Assembly (NCBI RefSeq): GCF_024391045.1
Contig: NZ_JANFCZ010000023.1
Span: 1-64,000, forward strand
Direction: 5' to 3'
DNA: 64,000 nt
DNA from: Pseudarthrobacter sulfonivorans
GTDB lineage: Bacteria > Actinomycetota > Actinomycetes > Actinomycetales > Micrococcaceae
Shown: one piece after another, positions 39,777-48,160 of the stretch
How the letters are laid out: each line of letters begins with the position of its first letter
How positions within the stretch are numbered: position 1 is the stretch's first letter
Notes under the pieces: model-generated
What the model was told of the DNA's origin: nothing
The model's database searches: none
The model's input: the letters and a program-made list of their open reading frames with translations, nothing else
Position numbers and translations under genes: made by a program

Positions 39777-40709
39777 TTATGCCTCCGCCATCTGGTGGTC
39801 TTCGCCGTAGACCCGGATGAAGATTTCATCCAGGGACGTCCTGGCCGCGGTGAAGGAGCGCACGGCCACGCCGCCGTCGATCAGTTCGCGCAGGACGGTG
39901 GACTCGCCGCCGCCGGGGCGGGGGGAGAGTTCCGCGTGGCCGCCGCCGGCGCTGACGATGTCGTAGAGGTCCGAGGCGGGCAGGGCGCCGTCGTAGGCGA
40001 GCCGGTACACGGTGCCGCCGAACTGTTCCTGGACCTCCTCCACGGTGCCGTATGCGCGGGAGGTGCCGTCCTTGAGCAGGATGACCCGGTCGCAGAGCCG
40101 TTCCACCTCTTCCATCTGGTGGGTGACCATGATGACGGTGGCGCCGGCGTGTTTGCGCTCTTCGATGATGTCCATCAGCAGCCGCCGGTTGACCGGATCG
40201 AAGCCCTTGGTGGGTTCGTCCAGGATCAGCAGTTCGGGGTTGTTCATGATGGTCACGCCGAGCTGGATCTTCTGTTGCTGGCCGCCGGAGAGCTTGTCCA
40301 TCCGCATGTGCGCCTTGTCGGCCAGATCCACCCGTTCCAGGTATTCGCGGGACCAGTTCTTGGCGTGGGTTTTGTCCATGCCTTTGAGCCGGCCGAAGTA
40401 CACCATCACGTCCAGGACGGATTCCTTCTTGTACAGGCCGCGTTCCTCGGGCAGATACCCGAGGCGGGCGCCGTCGCGTGCGGTGAAGGGCCGGCCGCCG
40501 ATGTGGAGGGTCCCGGCGGTGGGCTGGTAGATCCCCAGCAGCGCCCGCAGGGTGGTGGTTTTCCCGGAGCCGTTGCTGCCGAGGAACCCGAAGGTCTCCC
40601 CGGCCCGGACATCGAAGGACAGGTCCTTGATGACCGTGGTGTCCCCGAAATCCATCCGGAAGTCCTGAATGTGCACAAGCGGCTCCCCGGCCGCACCGTC
40701 CAGCGTCAT
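39777..40709 (-). CDS. ABC transporter ATPase (NatA-like)
   Basis: A 310-residue ATPase with Walker A GSNGSGKTT, the Q-loop, signature LSGGQQQ, Walker B LLILDEPTKGFDP and the switch His in VTHQ. The C-terminal extension (DEIFIRVYGED) is found in exporters of the NatA/YhaQ type. The ATG at 40709 is chosen because homology to the family starts just after it; the frame continues upstream without support. It pairs with the adjacent permease. Confidence 0.9.
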   Translation of the reverse strand: MTLDGAAGEPLVHIQDFRMDFGDTTVIKDLSFDVRAGETFGFLGSNGSGKTTTLRALLGIYQPTAGTLHIGGRPFTARDGARLGYLPEERGLYKKESVLDVMVYFGRLKGMDKTHAKNWSREYLERVDLADKAHMRMDKLSGGQQQKIQLGVTIMNNPELLILDEPTKGFDPVNRRLLMDIIEERKHAGATVIMVTHQMEEVERLCDRVILLKDGTSRAYGTVEEVQEQFGGTVYRLAYDGALPASDLYDIVSAGGGHAELSPRPGGGESTVLRELIDGGVAVRSFTAARTSLDEIFIRVYGEDHQMAEA

Positions 40710-40743
40710 GCCCACCACTCTAACCGCTTGCACTGACACGCAG

Positions 40744-40788
40744 AACGTACGACGCCGGCACCCAAGTTGGGTGCCGGCGTCGTACGTT
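40744..40788 (-). terminator. Perfect 22-bp inverted repeat
   Basis: The arms AACGTACGACGCCGGCACCC... (40744-40765) and their complement (40767-40788) are separated by one base. It lies 23 bp beyond the stop of the leftward VOC gene and upstream of natA, so it is best read as that gene's terminator, although no T-tract follows. Confidence 0.6.
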
Positions 40789-40810
40789 TCCGCTGGTGAG
40801 GAGGCGGAAC

Positions 40811-41212
40811 CTAGCCCTGGTTGATGCGGATCATGTTGCCGGAGGGATCGCGGAAGGCGCAGTCGCGCGGGCCCCATGGCTGGTCGATGGGTTCCTGGAG
40901 GACTTCGGCGCCGGATGCGCGGAGCTTTTCGAAGGCGCCGTCCAGATCGTCGGTGGTGAAGACGTACATGGGCATGACGCCTTTGGTGAGGAGTTCCTGG
41001 ATGGCGTCGCCGTCGGCCTGCGAGCGGCCGGCGTGCGGCGGGGAGAGGACCAGTTCGAGGCCGGGCTGGGCGTCGCTGCCGAGGGTGACCCAGCGCTGCC
41101 CGTCGGACCCGACGTCGTTCCTCACTTCGAAGCCGAGCGCGTCGCGGTAGAACTTGAGCGACTCGTCCACGTCGGTGACGGTGACCTGTGCGTATTTCAG
41201 TGAAATGTTCAT
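40811..41212 (-). CDS. VOC family protein (glyoxalase-like)
   Basis: A 133-residue single-domain VOC protein: VTVTDVDESLKFYRDALGFEVRN at the N-terminus, and PWGPRDCAFRDPSGNMIRINQ at the C-terminus. Such proteins bind divalent metal and act on varied small molecules. The ATG at 41212 is preferred over a GTG 9 bp earlier. It follows the AraC-type gene by about 10 bp and ends the CmtR operon, before the perfect hairpin. Confidence 0.8.
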   Translation of the reverse strand: MNISLKYAQVTVTDVDESLKFYRDALGFEVRNDVGSDGQRWVTLGSDAQPGLELVLSPPHAGRSQADGDAIQELLTKGVMPMYVFTTDDLDGAFEKLRASGAEVLQEPIDQPWGPRDCAFRDPSGNMIRINQG

Positions 41213-41222
41213 GGGTTCCACG

Positions 41223-41660
41223 CTATTTCAGCGCGGGCGCGGGCGCTTCTTCAATCCTGCTCGGTTTCCGCGCGGGCCGGGTGCGCTGCCGGGCGATGCA
41301 GGACGGCATGGCCTTGGCCGCGTGGTGCTCGCGGGCGCGGTAGGCGCTGGGGGTCATCCCCACGATCTCGGTGAACCGCGAGCTGAAGGAACCCAGCGAC
41401 GTGGAGCCCACCTCCATGCACGCATCGGTGACGCTGGCGCCGGCGCGGAGCAGCGCCATGGCCCGTTCGATCCGCCGCGTCATCAGGTAGTTGTACGGCG
41501 CCTCACCGTAGGCGGCCTTGAACTGGCGGGAGAAGTGCGCGGCGGACATCAGCGCGCCGGCGGCCATGGTGGGCACGTCCAGCGGTTTGGCGTACTCGCG
41601 GTCGATCAGGTCACGGGCCCGGCGCAGGTGCGCCAGGTTGGCGATCTCCTGCGGTGTCAT
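41223..41660 (-). CDS. AraC family regulator, DNA-binding domain only
   Basis: A 145-residue protein with the double helix-turn-helix of AraC (MAAGALMSAAHFSRQFKAAYGEAPYNYLMTRRI then ASVTDACMEVGSTSLGSFSSRFTEIVGMTPSAYR). No sensor domain is attached, so it resembles small AraC proteins of the MarA/SoxS sort paired with a VOC gene. The ATG overlaps the stop of the preceding gene (ATGA), and the C-terminus is basic. Confidence 0.88.
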   Translation of the reverse strand: MTPQEIANLAHLRRARDLIDREYAKPLDVPTMAAGALMSAAHFSRQFKAAYGEAPYNYLMTRRIERAMALLRAGASVTDACMEVGSTSLGSFSSRFTEIVGMTPSAYRAREHHAAKAMPSCIARQRTRPARKPSRIEEAPAPALK

Positions 41661-41989
41661 GACGCCATTCTACGGCGGCCCGGTGACACTCCCCGGTTCT
41701 GCAGGGACTTTTTGATCTGCTCCTGGGTGGGCAACCCGGCGAGGCCGTCCGGCGTCTGGTAGATGCGGCAGGAGAGTTCGTTCACCGGGGTCGCGCCGGG
41801 AAAGAGGTCCACGCCGTCCAGCGTTATGGTGGGCGAGCCGGCGAACGCCGGGGCCCCTGTCGCGTCGAGGACCACTGTCCGGACAACGTCAATGCCCGGC
41901 CCGGCCACGTCGCTGACCGCCGCGCGGAGCCGTGCGTACGCTTCGTCCGAATTCGGGCAGTCCTCGATGTACAGGAGTTCAACTTTCAT
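41657..41989 (-). CDS. Thioredoxin-like metal-cluster protein
   Basis: A 110-residue small protein with a thioredoxin-like outline: the strand VELLYIEDCPNSDEAY carries a single Cys before a helix, and GAPAFAGSPTITLDGVDLFPGA has the cis-Pro region. The usual CxxC is replaced by a lone CPNS. Proteins of this sort occur in mercury or cadmium/zinc resistance operons, but their role is unclear. It has a GGGAGGG site, an ATGA overlap with the upstream CDF gene and another with the AraC gene. Confidence 0.7.
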   Translation of the reverse strand: MKVELLYIEDCPNSDEAYARLRAAVSDVAGPGIDVVRTVVLDATGAPAFAGSPTITLDGVDLFPGATPVNELSCRIYQTPDGLAGLPTQEQIKKSLQNRGVSPGRRRMAS

Positions 41990-42705
41990 GAGGATTCCCT
42001 CCCGCACCCGTCGCAGCATCCCGCCGTGCCGCCGTCGTTCTTCTTGTTGTCAAGGGAAAGCCCGACGGCGGCGTGCGGCACTGCGCAGCAGACGTCACCA
42101 TTCCAGGCGTTGAGGCCTTCGCGGACGGCGATGCCGGCGATGACCAGGGCGGCGCCGGCATCGGCCCACCACCAGCCCAGCGTGCTGTTCAGGATCAGGC
42201 CCGCGAGCAGCACGGCGGACAGGTAGGTGCACAGGAGGGTCTGCTTGGAGTCGGCCACGGCAGTCCTGGAACCGAGCTCGCGGCCGGCCCGGCGCTGCAG
42301 CCAGGACAGGACCGGCATGATGGCCAGGCTCAGGGCGGCGATCACGATGCCGGGCATGGAGTGCTGGGCCTCGCCGCCGCCGGCGAGGGACCGGACCGAA
42401 TCCGCAGTGACGAAGAGCGCCAGCGCGAAGAAGGAGACGGCGATGATCCGCAGGGTGAGGTGTTCACGGCGTTCCGGGTCCGCGCCGGCGAACTGCCAGG
42501 AAAGCGCGACGGCGGACGCCACTTCGATGATGGAGTCCAGCCCGAAGCCGATCAGCGCCGACGAATCCGCGATGTTGCCGGCCCACAGCGCCACCACCGC
42601 TTCGATGACGTTGTAGGTGATGGTCAGCGCGGCGAAGATCCGGATGCGGCGGCTCAGGACGGCCCGGCGCCCGGCGTTGGGGGAGAGCAGGAGGGGAGTG
42701 GTCAT
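41986..42705 (-). CDS. CDF-superfamily cation transporter with Cys-rich C-terminus
   Basis: A 239-residue membrane protein with five or six helices related to cation diffusion facilitators. The NVIEAVVALWAGNIADSSALIGFGLDSIIE segment holds the Asp residues of the transport site, and a second such set is LGWWWADAGAALVIAG. The C-terminus has Cys pairs (DVCCAVPH and GCCDGCG), suited to a soft metal such as Cd or Pb. The start overlaps the CmtR-like stop (ATGA). Together they make a metal-responsive efflux unit. Confidence 0.83.
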   Translation of the reverse strand: MTTPLLLSPNAGRRAVLSRRIRIFAALTITYNVIEAVVALWAGNIADSSALIGFGLDSIIEVASAVALSWQFAGADPERREHLTLRIIAVSFFALALFVTADSVRSLAGGGEAQHSMPGIVIAALSLAIMPVLSWLQRRAGRELGSRTAVADSKQTLLCTYLSAVLLAGLILNSTLGWWWADAGAALVIAGIAVREGLNAWNGDVCCAVPHAAVGLSLDNKKNDGGTAGCCDGCGRESS

Positions 42706-43028
42706 ACCAGGCACGTCCCGTCCGGGGCGCAGCACGCGGGATCAACACTGAGCACCACGCCGAGCAGGTCCTTGACTGCATGGCCCAGCCGGGCATCGGC
42801 GAGTTCGTAGCGGGTGCGGCGGCCGTCCGGCGCAGCCACCACCAGGCCGCAGCCGCGCAGGCAGGTCAGGTGGTTGGACATGCTCTGCCGGGACACGCCG
42901 AGGCTGTCCGCCAGGTCCGACGGATAGCCGGGCCCGTCGGCGAGGGCAAGTAGGATCCGGGCGCGCGTCGGGTCCGAGACGGCGTATCCGAACCGCGCCA
43001 GGACCGGGGCGTGCGTGAGTGTCTCCAT
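42702..43028 (-). CDS. cmtR: ArsR family regulator, CmtR-like (Cd/Pb sensor)
   Basis: A 108-residue winged-helix repressor. The recognition helix contains Cys56 and Cys60 in NHLTCLRGCGLV, as in mycobacterial CmtR, which binds Cd(II) or Pb(II) through this pair plus a C-terminal Cys. Here the C-terminal Cys99, Cys100 and Cys106 (DPACCAPDGTC) could supply the third ligand. The rest (FGYAVSDPTRARILLALADGP) is also CmtR-like. It is first in the leftward operon and has a palindrome directly upstream. A longer version starting at 43043 is possible. Confidence 0.87.
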   Translation of the reverse strand: METLTHAPVLARFGYAVSDPTRARILLALADGPGYPSDLADSLGVSRQSMSNHLTCLRGCGLVVAAPDGRRTRYELADARLGHAVKDLLGVVLSVDPACCAPDGTCLV

Positions 43029-43038
43029 GGAACGATGG

Positions 43039-43054
43039 TACATCCGATGATGTA
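43039..43054. promoter_or_regulatory. Candidate CmtR operator
   Basis: TACATC-CGAT-GATGTA has 6-bp arms and overlaps the possible alternative start of cmtR. Position and symmetry suggest autoregulation. Confidence 0.45.
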
Positions 43055-43073
43055 TTCAGGCGAGGGTGTACTC

Positions 43074-43229
43074 ATGGCCGGGACACCGATCCCCCACGAT
43101 CCCGGCACAGGTGGCGAGCTCCTGCGGTGTCCTGACGCGCCCTTCTGCTGTGGAGTCCAAGCGAGAGAGCCCGCCGAATCCACCGGAACCGCCGAAAGTC
43201 CGCAGGACTTGGCGGGTCTGATTGCCTGA
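43074..43229 (+). CDS. Possible small Cys-containing protein
   Basis: A 51-codon frame with GAGGGT 6 bp before its ATG, divergent from cmtR and 28 bp before galU. It contains LRCPDAPFCCG followed by an acidic, Ser/Thr-rich tail. It may be a metal-induced peptide of the divergent cadmium module, or chance. No homologue is recognised. Confidence 0.25.
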   Translation: MAGTPIPHDPGTGGELLRCPDAPFCCGVQAREPAESTGTAESPQDLAGLIA

Positions 43230-43257
43230 GTTCTCCACGGATTTTAGGGTTCAACCT

Positions 43258-44148
43258 ATGACAAAGCGGAAAGCCGTAACCAAAGCCGTCATTCCTGCTG
43301 CCGGTCTGGGGACGCGCTTCCTCCCCGCCACCAAGGCCATGCCGAAGGAAATGTTGCCGGTGGTGGACCGCCCTGCAATCCAGTACGTGGTGGAGGAAGC
43401 GGTGAGGTCAGGCCTGACCGACCTGCTGATGATCACGGGGCGCAACAAGCGGGCCTTGGAAGACCACTTTGACCGCGAACCGGGCTTGGAACGCGCGCTG
43501 CAGCTCAAGGGCGATACGGCCCGGCTTGCAGAGGTGGAGTACGCCTCGCAGCTGGGCCCCATCCACTACGTCCGCCAGGGCGAGGCCAAGGGTTTGGGTC
43601 ATGCTGTGCTGTGTGCAAAAAGGCATGTGGGTGATGAGCCCTTCGCCGTGCTGCTGGGCGATGACCTCATTGATGAAGCCGACACACTGCTCGCAACCAT
43701 GATGGAAGTGCAGCAGGAGACCGGGGGCTCGGTCATCGCGCTGATGGAGGTGGAGCCTGCAGCAATCAGTGCCTATGGCTGCGGTGATATCACGGCCATT
43801 GAGGGCAAGGACTTCGTGCGCGTCAACAGCCTGGTGGAGAAGCCAGCTGCCAGTGTGGCGCCGTCCAACCTGGCCGTGATCGGCCGTTACGTGCTGCACC
43901 CGGCAGTGTTCGGCGTCCTGGAAAACACCGCCCCGGGCCGCGGCAACGAGATCCAGCTGACGGACGCACTTCAGACCCTGGCCGGCGGTGAGGGCGAAGG
44001 CTCCGGCGTCTACGGCGTCGTCTTCAAGGGCCGCCGGTACGACACCGGTGACAGGCTCAGCTACCTGAAAGCCGTGATCACCCTCGCGTCCGAGCGTGTG
44101 GAGTTCGGTGAGGATCTCAAGACCTGGCTGAAGGGCTTCGTCAACTGA
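43258..44148 (+). CDS. galU: UTP-glucose-1-phosphate uridylyltransferase, paralogue 1
   Basis: A 296-residue GalU, which makes UDP-glucose from UTP and glucose-1-phosphate. The nucleotide-binding GLGTRFLPATKAMPKEMLP, the LLGDDLI segment and the SLVEKP substrate Lys are intact. The second copy, at 52917, is about 85% identical by eye and also 296 residues; the upstream bases of both are similar too. The ATG at 43258 is preferred to a longer frame from 43222. No other sugar-nucleotide gene is next to this copy. Confidence 0.95.
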   Translation: MTKRKAVTKAVIPAAGLGTRFLPATKAMPKEMLPVVDRPAIQYVVEEAVRSGLTDLLMITGRNKRALEDHFDREPGLERALQLKGDTARLAEVEYASQLGPIHYVRQGEAKGLGHAVLCAKRHVGDEPFAVLLGDDLIDEADTLLATMMEVQQETGGSVIALMEVEPAAISAYGCGDITAIEGKDFVRVNSLVEKPAASVAPSNLAVIGRYVLHPAVFGVLENTAPGRGNEIQLTDALQTLAGGEGEGSGVYGVVFKGRRYDTGDRLSYLKAVITLASERVEFGEDLKTWLKGFVN

Positions 44149-44331
44149 TCCCTCGGTTTTCGTGGGCCTTGCACCGGCAGCCGGGTCACCCACTCAATCA
44201 CCCCATGTGGTGACGCCCGATCACCCTGCCCGGCCGTAGCTTCGAAGTGTCCCCGGCACCCTTCCAGGGTCGCGGCGATTGGGCCACAGCCGTCGCCGCT
44301 TCGTGCATAGCCTCACAGTCAAGAGCCTCTG

Positions 44332-44967
44332 ATGTCCTCAAGAATTCAGGTTGATCTGCCTGCCGCCTTCGTTAAGATCTTCGCCCTCGCGGGATTCCTC
44401 TCGGCAGCCATACTGCTGGTGAACGCCGCCAAACGGGCAGGAATCATACCCACATCACCTTTCACCCAGCTGGCTGCACCCGTAGCCCAGCTCGCCGCCA
44501 TCGGGCTGGTGCTCGGGATCTATGTGCTGGTCTCGCGCCGCGCCGGCGCACTGGCGGCCGCAGGTGCCGTGATCTCGGTCGTGGCGCTCGCGGGCCTGGT
44601 CGGGGTTGAGTTTGTGCTCAACCTGGTATTTCCCTATGTTGATCCCGGTGTTAACGCTGCCCTGCGCGCCGGCCCGCTGGGGATCGCCCTGACCGCCGTC
44701 TCCATGCTGTTCCTGCTCGGGACGGTGGTCCTTATGCTGGCGCTCTGGCGCGGCTCAAGCGTGCCGAAGGCCCTGGTGGTCCTCTACACCGCGAGTGTCA
44801 TTCCCATAGCGCTCCGTACCGTCTTTCCGGAAATGGTGCTGCAGCTGGGTCTGGTGGGTCTGGCCGTGGCCATCACCGGGCTCGCCGTCTGGATGCTGAG
44901 GAGCGTTCCCGAAACCGCCGGCGGTACCGGGATCCAAGAGCCGGCAGCGCAGGTGACCCGGAGCTAG
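44332..44967 (+). CDS. Polytopic membrane protein of unknown function
   Basis: A 211-residue protein with about six hydrophobic helices (near 13-33, 48-66, 70-98, 112-138, 143-162, 168-188) and a short polar C-terminus. It resembles DUF4386-like small membrane proteins in general layout, but no diagnostic motif is seen. No convincing ribosome site precedes the ATG. Its stop codon shares the tetramer CTAG (44964-44967) with the stop of the convergent next gene. Confidence 0.65.
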   Translation: MSSRIQVDLPAAFVKIFALAGFLSAAILLVNAAKRAGIIPTSPFTQLAAPVAQLAAIGLVLGIYVLVSRRAGALAAAGAVISVVALAGLVGVEFVLNLVFPYVDPGVNAALRAGPLGIALTAVSMLFLLGTVVLMLALWRGSSVPKALVVLYTASVIPIALRTVFPEMVLQLGLVGLAVAITGLAVWMLRSVPETAGGTGIQEPAAQVTRS

Positions 44968-45188
44968 ATGCGCGGGCCCTGCAGGAGGGGCCCCGCAACG
45001 CGGACGATCTCCAGCGCTTCCGGATCCAGCAGCTTCCGGACGCCGGTATCCGCGTCCAGGATCCAGATCAGTTCCAGTGAACGCACGACGTCGGTCACGC
45101 GCCCCTGGTGGAAGAGCTTGCCGTTGTGCCACGCCTGGATGTAGTCGTCCACCTGGATCGGTGCGGTTTCTGCCTGCTGCGTTGTCAT
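44964..45188 (-). CDS. Small conserved hypothetical protein, 74 residues
   Basis: A soluble 74-residue protein (MTTQQAETAPIQVDDYIQ...). The middle WHNGKLFHQGRVTDVVRSLELIWILD looks like a small beta-barrel, as in SH3-like or DUF-type actinobacterial proteins. GGGGA lies 6 bp before the ATG, supporting this start over a longer frame to 45428. Function unknown. It is convergent with the membrane protein gene and shares overlapping stops with it. Confidence 0.6.
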   Translation of the reverse strand: MTTQQAETAPIQVDDYIQAWHNGKLFHQGRVTDVVRSLELIWILDADTGVRKLLDPEALEIVRVAGPLLQGPRI

Positions 45189-45456
45189 GGTTTGTCCCCT
45201 GTTAGTTGTCCCCTTGGGCCCCAGCATGCCGTGGCCAGGTTGCCGGGGCGTTTCCGGCCGGTGATTTTTCTGTGACGGGGGTGGGGGGAATGGCTCCAAC
45301 CTGCGCCGGCGTAACCTCACGACCAGGGGAAATTGGTAGGGCCAAATCCGGGTATATTCGATGGGCCCCGTGGTCGAAGGCGGCGGCGGGGTCGGGTCGT
45401 CACTAGGAGTGGCAGACTCCAAAATCAATGGGTCCTATAAGGAGTGGGGGAGCCTC

Positions 45457-46242
45457 ATGGCTGGCGAAGACGCAAGCTACGAGATCAAATCCGTGCAGAC
45501 GGTGCGCGGAATGGAAGCCAGGACGATGGCGAAGTGGGAGAAGGAAGGCTGGGAATTCGTCACCCAAAGTCAAGAGCCGCTGTTGCGGACGAAATTGACC
45601 TTCCGCCGCCTGAAGCCGAAGCGGCCCCGGTACCTCTTGCCGGCGGCGGCAGGGGCACTCGTGCTTATCGGCATTATCGTGGCCGTCGGTGCCGCCCGGG
45701 AAAGGGATGACACCCCGGCGGCGAACACGTCCCCGACAAACGCCCCGGTGGTGCAGAGCGAACAGCCCTCAAATGGGCCGTCTGACACGCCAAGCCAGAA
45801 AGCGCAGCCCAGCGAACCGGCCAAGGCCACACCGGTGGCGTCAGCAGCTGAGCAGACACTGACTGTGCAGAACAATTCGGAACTTGCAGCTCTGCTTGCC
45901 GGGTCAGATTCGGACTACGACAGTATCGAAGGCTTTGCAACTAAATACAAAGATCGAACCATTGAGTTCGATGGAAATATCTCCTACATGAACAACCATG
46001 GTGACTACAAGACAAGGTACGACATCTTGATTGGCGCTGGGAACTACAGCGCAACCTCAGCGATAGGACCTAACTTCCAGTTCAGGGACGTAAACATAGT
46101 TACCGATCTGCACCTGACGGGTTCGAACATTCCCGATGGCGTTGGCAAAGGAGATAACCTTCACATCATTGCTCGCGTTGAAGGTTTCAACCGCGTTCAA
46201 GGCCTTTTCTTTCTGAAGCCGGTTTCGACCACAGTACGGTGA
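45457..46242 (+). CDS. DUF4839 domain membrane-anchored protein
   Basis: A 261-residue protein. A soluble N-terminal segment (1-58) resembles a short DUF4177-like module (YEIKSVQTV...KWEKEGWEFVTQ). One membrane helix (about 62-84) follows, then a disordered Pro/Ser-rich linker (about 90-145) and a DUF4839 domain (about 160-260, SIEGFATKYKDRTIEFDGNISYMNN...). Function is unknown; the topology suggests an extracytoplasmic OB-like domain. The ATG at 45457 has a GGAG/GTGGGGG site. Confidence 0.75.
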   Translation: MAGEDASYEIKSVQTVRGMEARTMAKWEKEGWEFVTQSQEPLLRTKLTFRRLKPKRPRYLLPAAAGALVLIGIIVAVGAARERDDTPAANTSPTNAPVVQSEQPSNGPSDTPSQKAQPSEPAKATPVASAAEQTLTVQNNSELAALLAGSDSDYDSIEGFATKYKDRTIEFDGNISYMNNHGDYKTRYDILIGAGNYSATSAIGPNFQFRDVNIVTDLHLTGSNIPDGVGKGDNLHIIARVEGFNRVQGLFFLKPVSTTVR

Positions 46243-46265
46243 GTATGTCGGCCTGATTCTTGCCA

Positions 46266-46997
46266 CTAGACGGACACCGGGACGCGGCGGAGCCGTTCCA
46301 GCGCAACTACGTCGCGGGCAAAGGAGTACACGAGCAGCGGAAAGGCCAATCCGCACGCCGCGATGCCAACCGCCGTCGGGATGCCCGGCGTCAAGGCAAG
46401 GAGCAGCGCAAAGGGCTGCAGGGCGCCGATTACTTTGCTGCCGGCGCGGGGCGGGAGCGGGCCGCGGAGGTGGGGCCAGAGGCGGCCGGCGGCCACAAAG
46501 AGGTAGTAGAGCGCCCCGATGCAGAGGGTCCACGCGCCCACCGTTACCGCGGTCGCGGCGGAGAGTACCAGCACCAGGGCTGCGTCCGTCGACGTATCCA
46601 GGCGTGCGCCATCCGCCGATGCTGTGCCGGTGCGCCGGGCCACCGGCCCGTCCAGGGCGTCCATGAGGAAGGCAACGCCACCAATAATGACCAGGAGTGC
46701 GCCGGGCCGGTCTCCTGTCAGCAGCACCGGAACAGCCAGCACGGCGCACAGGGCCACGAGGACGGCCCGGAGCAGAGTGACCCGGTCTGCCGGCGTCGAG
46801 AAGCACGGGGTGCGGCGAAGGATGGCCGCGGCGGCGTTCCCGATCACCAGGGCGCCGGCGCCCAGCGCCAGAGATTGAAGTCCCAGGTCCGGCCAGGTCA
46901 CGCCTGACAGCCAGGCACCCGCTGCGCCGTACACGGCAACTGCAGTCAGCGCGTCGGACGAGGCACGCAACGCGGACCCGCTCTCTAGAGTATTCAG
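46266..46997 (-). CDS. CDP-alcohol phosphatidyltransferase family protein, start uncertain
   Basis: An inner-membrane enzyme of about 243 residues that transfers a phosphatidyl (or related phospho-alcohol) group from a CDP-alcohol. The full catalytic signature DGxxARx8GxxxDxxxD is present (DGPVARRTG... then DTSTD), between membrane helices. Substrate unknown. The start is unclear: no ATG/GTG/TTG lies at the family-consistent position. A CTG at 46997 overlaps the upstream stop (CTGA) after GGTGAGG, while a GTG at 46934 or a longer ATG frame at 47105 (overlapping the upstream gene by 112 bp) are alternatives. Confidence 0.72.
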   Translation of the reverse strand: MNTLESGSALRASSDALTAVAVYGAAGAWLSGVTWPDLGLQSLALGAGALVIGNAAAAILRRTPCFSTPADRVTLLRAVLVALCAVLAVPVLLTGDRPGALLVIIGGVAFLMDALDGPVARRTGTASADGARLDTSTDAALVLVLSAATAVTVGAWTLCIGALYYLFVAAGRLWPHLRGPLPPRAGSKVIGALQPFALLLALTPGIPTAVGIAACGLAFPLLVYSFARDVVALERLRRVPVSV

Positions 46998-47401
46998 GGC
47001 GCCCTCACCGTCCGTGGTGTGGGAGCGGACCGGGCCAGGCCCATGGCGGCTAAGACGGTTGCCGCGCCCTCCGCGACGGCGCTGAGTGACTTCTCGAAAA
47101 ACCATACGGGATCATACATCGCCGGGAACGGCCCGAACGCGGGAACATCCACATAGCGGTACAGCACCACGGCAACGAAACCGCTGAAAGCCACGGCCAG
47201 GGCAACGGCGTAGGCGGCCCTGCTGCCCCGGATCAGGACGTACAGCCCGGACAGGAGCGCTGCGGTGCCCTCGAGCAGGAACAGGTTGCCTTGCCCGATC
47301 CCGCCGGCGGTGGCGGCCTGGTAGCCCGGGGCGAGGTGGAAATGAACACCGGCATCAATGAACAGGCCGAGGGCTGTCAGGACCCGCAGGGCCATGCTCA
47401 T
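46994..47401 (-). CDS. Four-helix membrane protein (DoxX-like)
   Basis: A 135-residue protein with four hydrophobic helices (near 5-22, 38-56, 62-82, 105-125), a layout typical of DoxX-like small membrane proteins. HFHLAPGYQAATAGGIGQGN near the N-terminus is the best-conserved-looking segment. Function unknown. The ATG overlaps the cupredoxin stop (ATGA), so the two are co-translated, and the CDP-alcohol enzyme follows directly. Confidence 0.65.
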   Translation of the reverse strand: MSMALRVLTALGLFIDAGVHFHLAPGYQAATAGGIGQGNLFLLEGTAALLSGLYVLIRGSRAAYAVALAVAFSGFVAVVLYRYVDVPAFGPFPAMYDPVWFFEKSLSAVAEGAATVLAAMGLARSAPTPRTVRAP

Positions 47402-47790
47402 TTGACCGTCAGCGTCCCGTGCATGTTGGGGTGGTAGGTGCAGTGGAAGGGGTAGGTGCCCGGGGTTGAGGGGGCCGTGAACGTGGCCGTTCCGCCGCTT
47501 CCTGCGACCCTCGCGTCAAAGGCCTGGCCCTGGTCCGCCGTGACGGTGTGGGCCGCGGAGTCCATGTTGGTGACTGTTACCGCGGTCCCTGGTGCCACCG
47601 TGATGGACGCGCTGTAGCCGAAGTCCTTGATGGTGATGGTGGCGGCCGACGTCGTGGCACCGGCCGCTCCTGATGCGGACGCGGGCGCCGGGGAGCTGGT
47701 GGTGCCGGAACTGCCGCCGCCGGTGGCGCAGCCGCCTAGGAGGAGCGCTGCCATCAGCAGTGCTGCGGACCGGGACTGAATCGCCTTCAT
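47398..47790 (-). CDS. Cupredoxin-like lipoprotein
   Basis: A 130-residue secreted lipoprotein. The lipobox LLGGCAT ends the signal peptide (lipidated Cys near residue 20), followed by a Ser/Gly/Ala-rich linker and a plastocyanin/azurin-type domain. Copper ligands can be placed as His in AAHTVTA, Cys and His in FHCTYHPNMHG, and the Met in the same loop. It probably accepts or carries electrons or copper outside the membrane. It is first of three coupled leftward genes. Confidence 0.85.
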   Translation of the reverse strand: MKAIQSRSAALLMAALLLGGCATGGGSSGTTSSPAPASASGAAGATTSAATITIKDFGYSASITVAPGTAVTVTNMDSAAHTVTADQGQAFDARVAGSGGTATFTAPSTPGTYPFHCTYHPNMHGTLTVK

Positions 47791-48160
47791 GGTGCACCGT
47801 CCTCGACGCCGGAAGCCGGCCTGAGTGGGCCTGCCTGTCTCTACATTGTGCTCCCACCGGGCCAACTTGGCTCCTGTGGGTAAACAGTACGACGGCGGTG
47901 GCCCGCTTCCGGTTCAAAAGGCTGCCGGGGTGCCACGTGGGGCAGTCCTCGGTGCTCAGGTTTGCAGCGGGGCAGCCTGCGTCGGTGCATCGCCGCAGGT
48001 CAAAAGCGTCTTGAAGAAAAAGAGAGCATAACTTGACGGAATCTTGCAAACCGGTTGACGTAACCTTGGGCCGCGTTGGGAAGAGTGGGTTCGTCGCGAC
48101 AACGCGCCGAACACTTGGCGGCCCTGGGGGCCGCAGTTGAAAACTTCTTAGGGGCGCAAT
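47791..48160. promoter_or_regulatory. Divergent intergenic region before the envelope modification genes
   Basis: No gene is visible. Two TTGACG hexamers lie 22 bp apart (48033-48038 and 48055-48060), and AGGGGCGC precedes the TTG start at 48161. The region probably holds promoters for the leftward cupredoxin operon and the rightward set. Confidence 0.35.

Noticed and set aside
38526..40736. 736-codon plus-strand frame opposite the NatAB-like genes
   Set aside because: Its translation is low-complexity Gly/Asp/Val-rich and contains no domain, whereas the minus strand has full ABC transporter motifs.
44964..44967. Stops of two convergent genes sharing CTAG
   Set aside because: Noted as economical packing only; such overlap is common and has no evident function.
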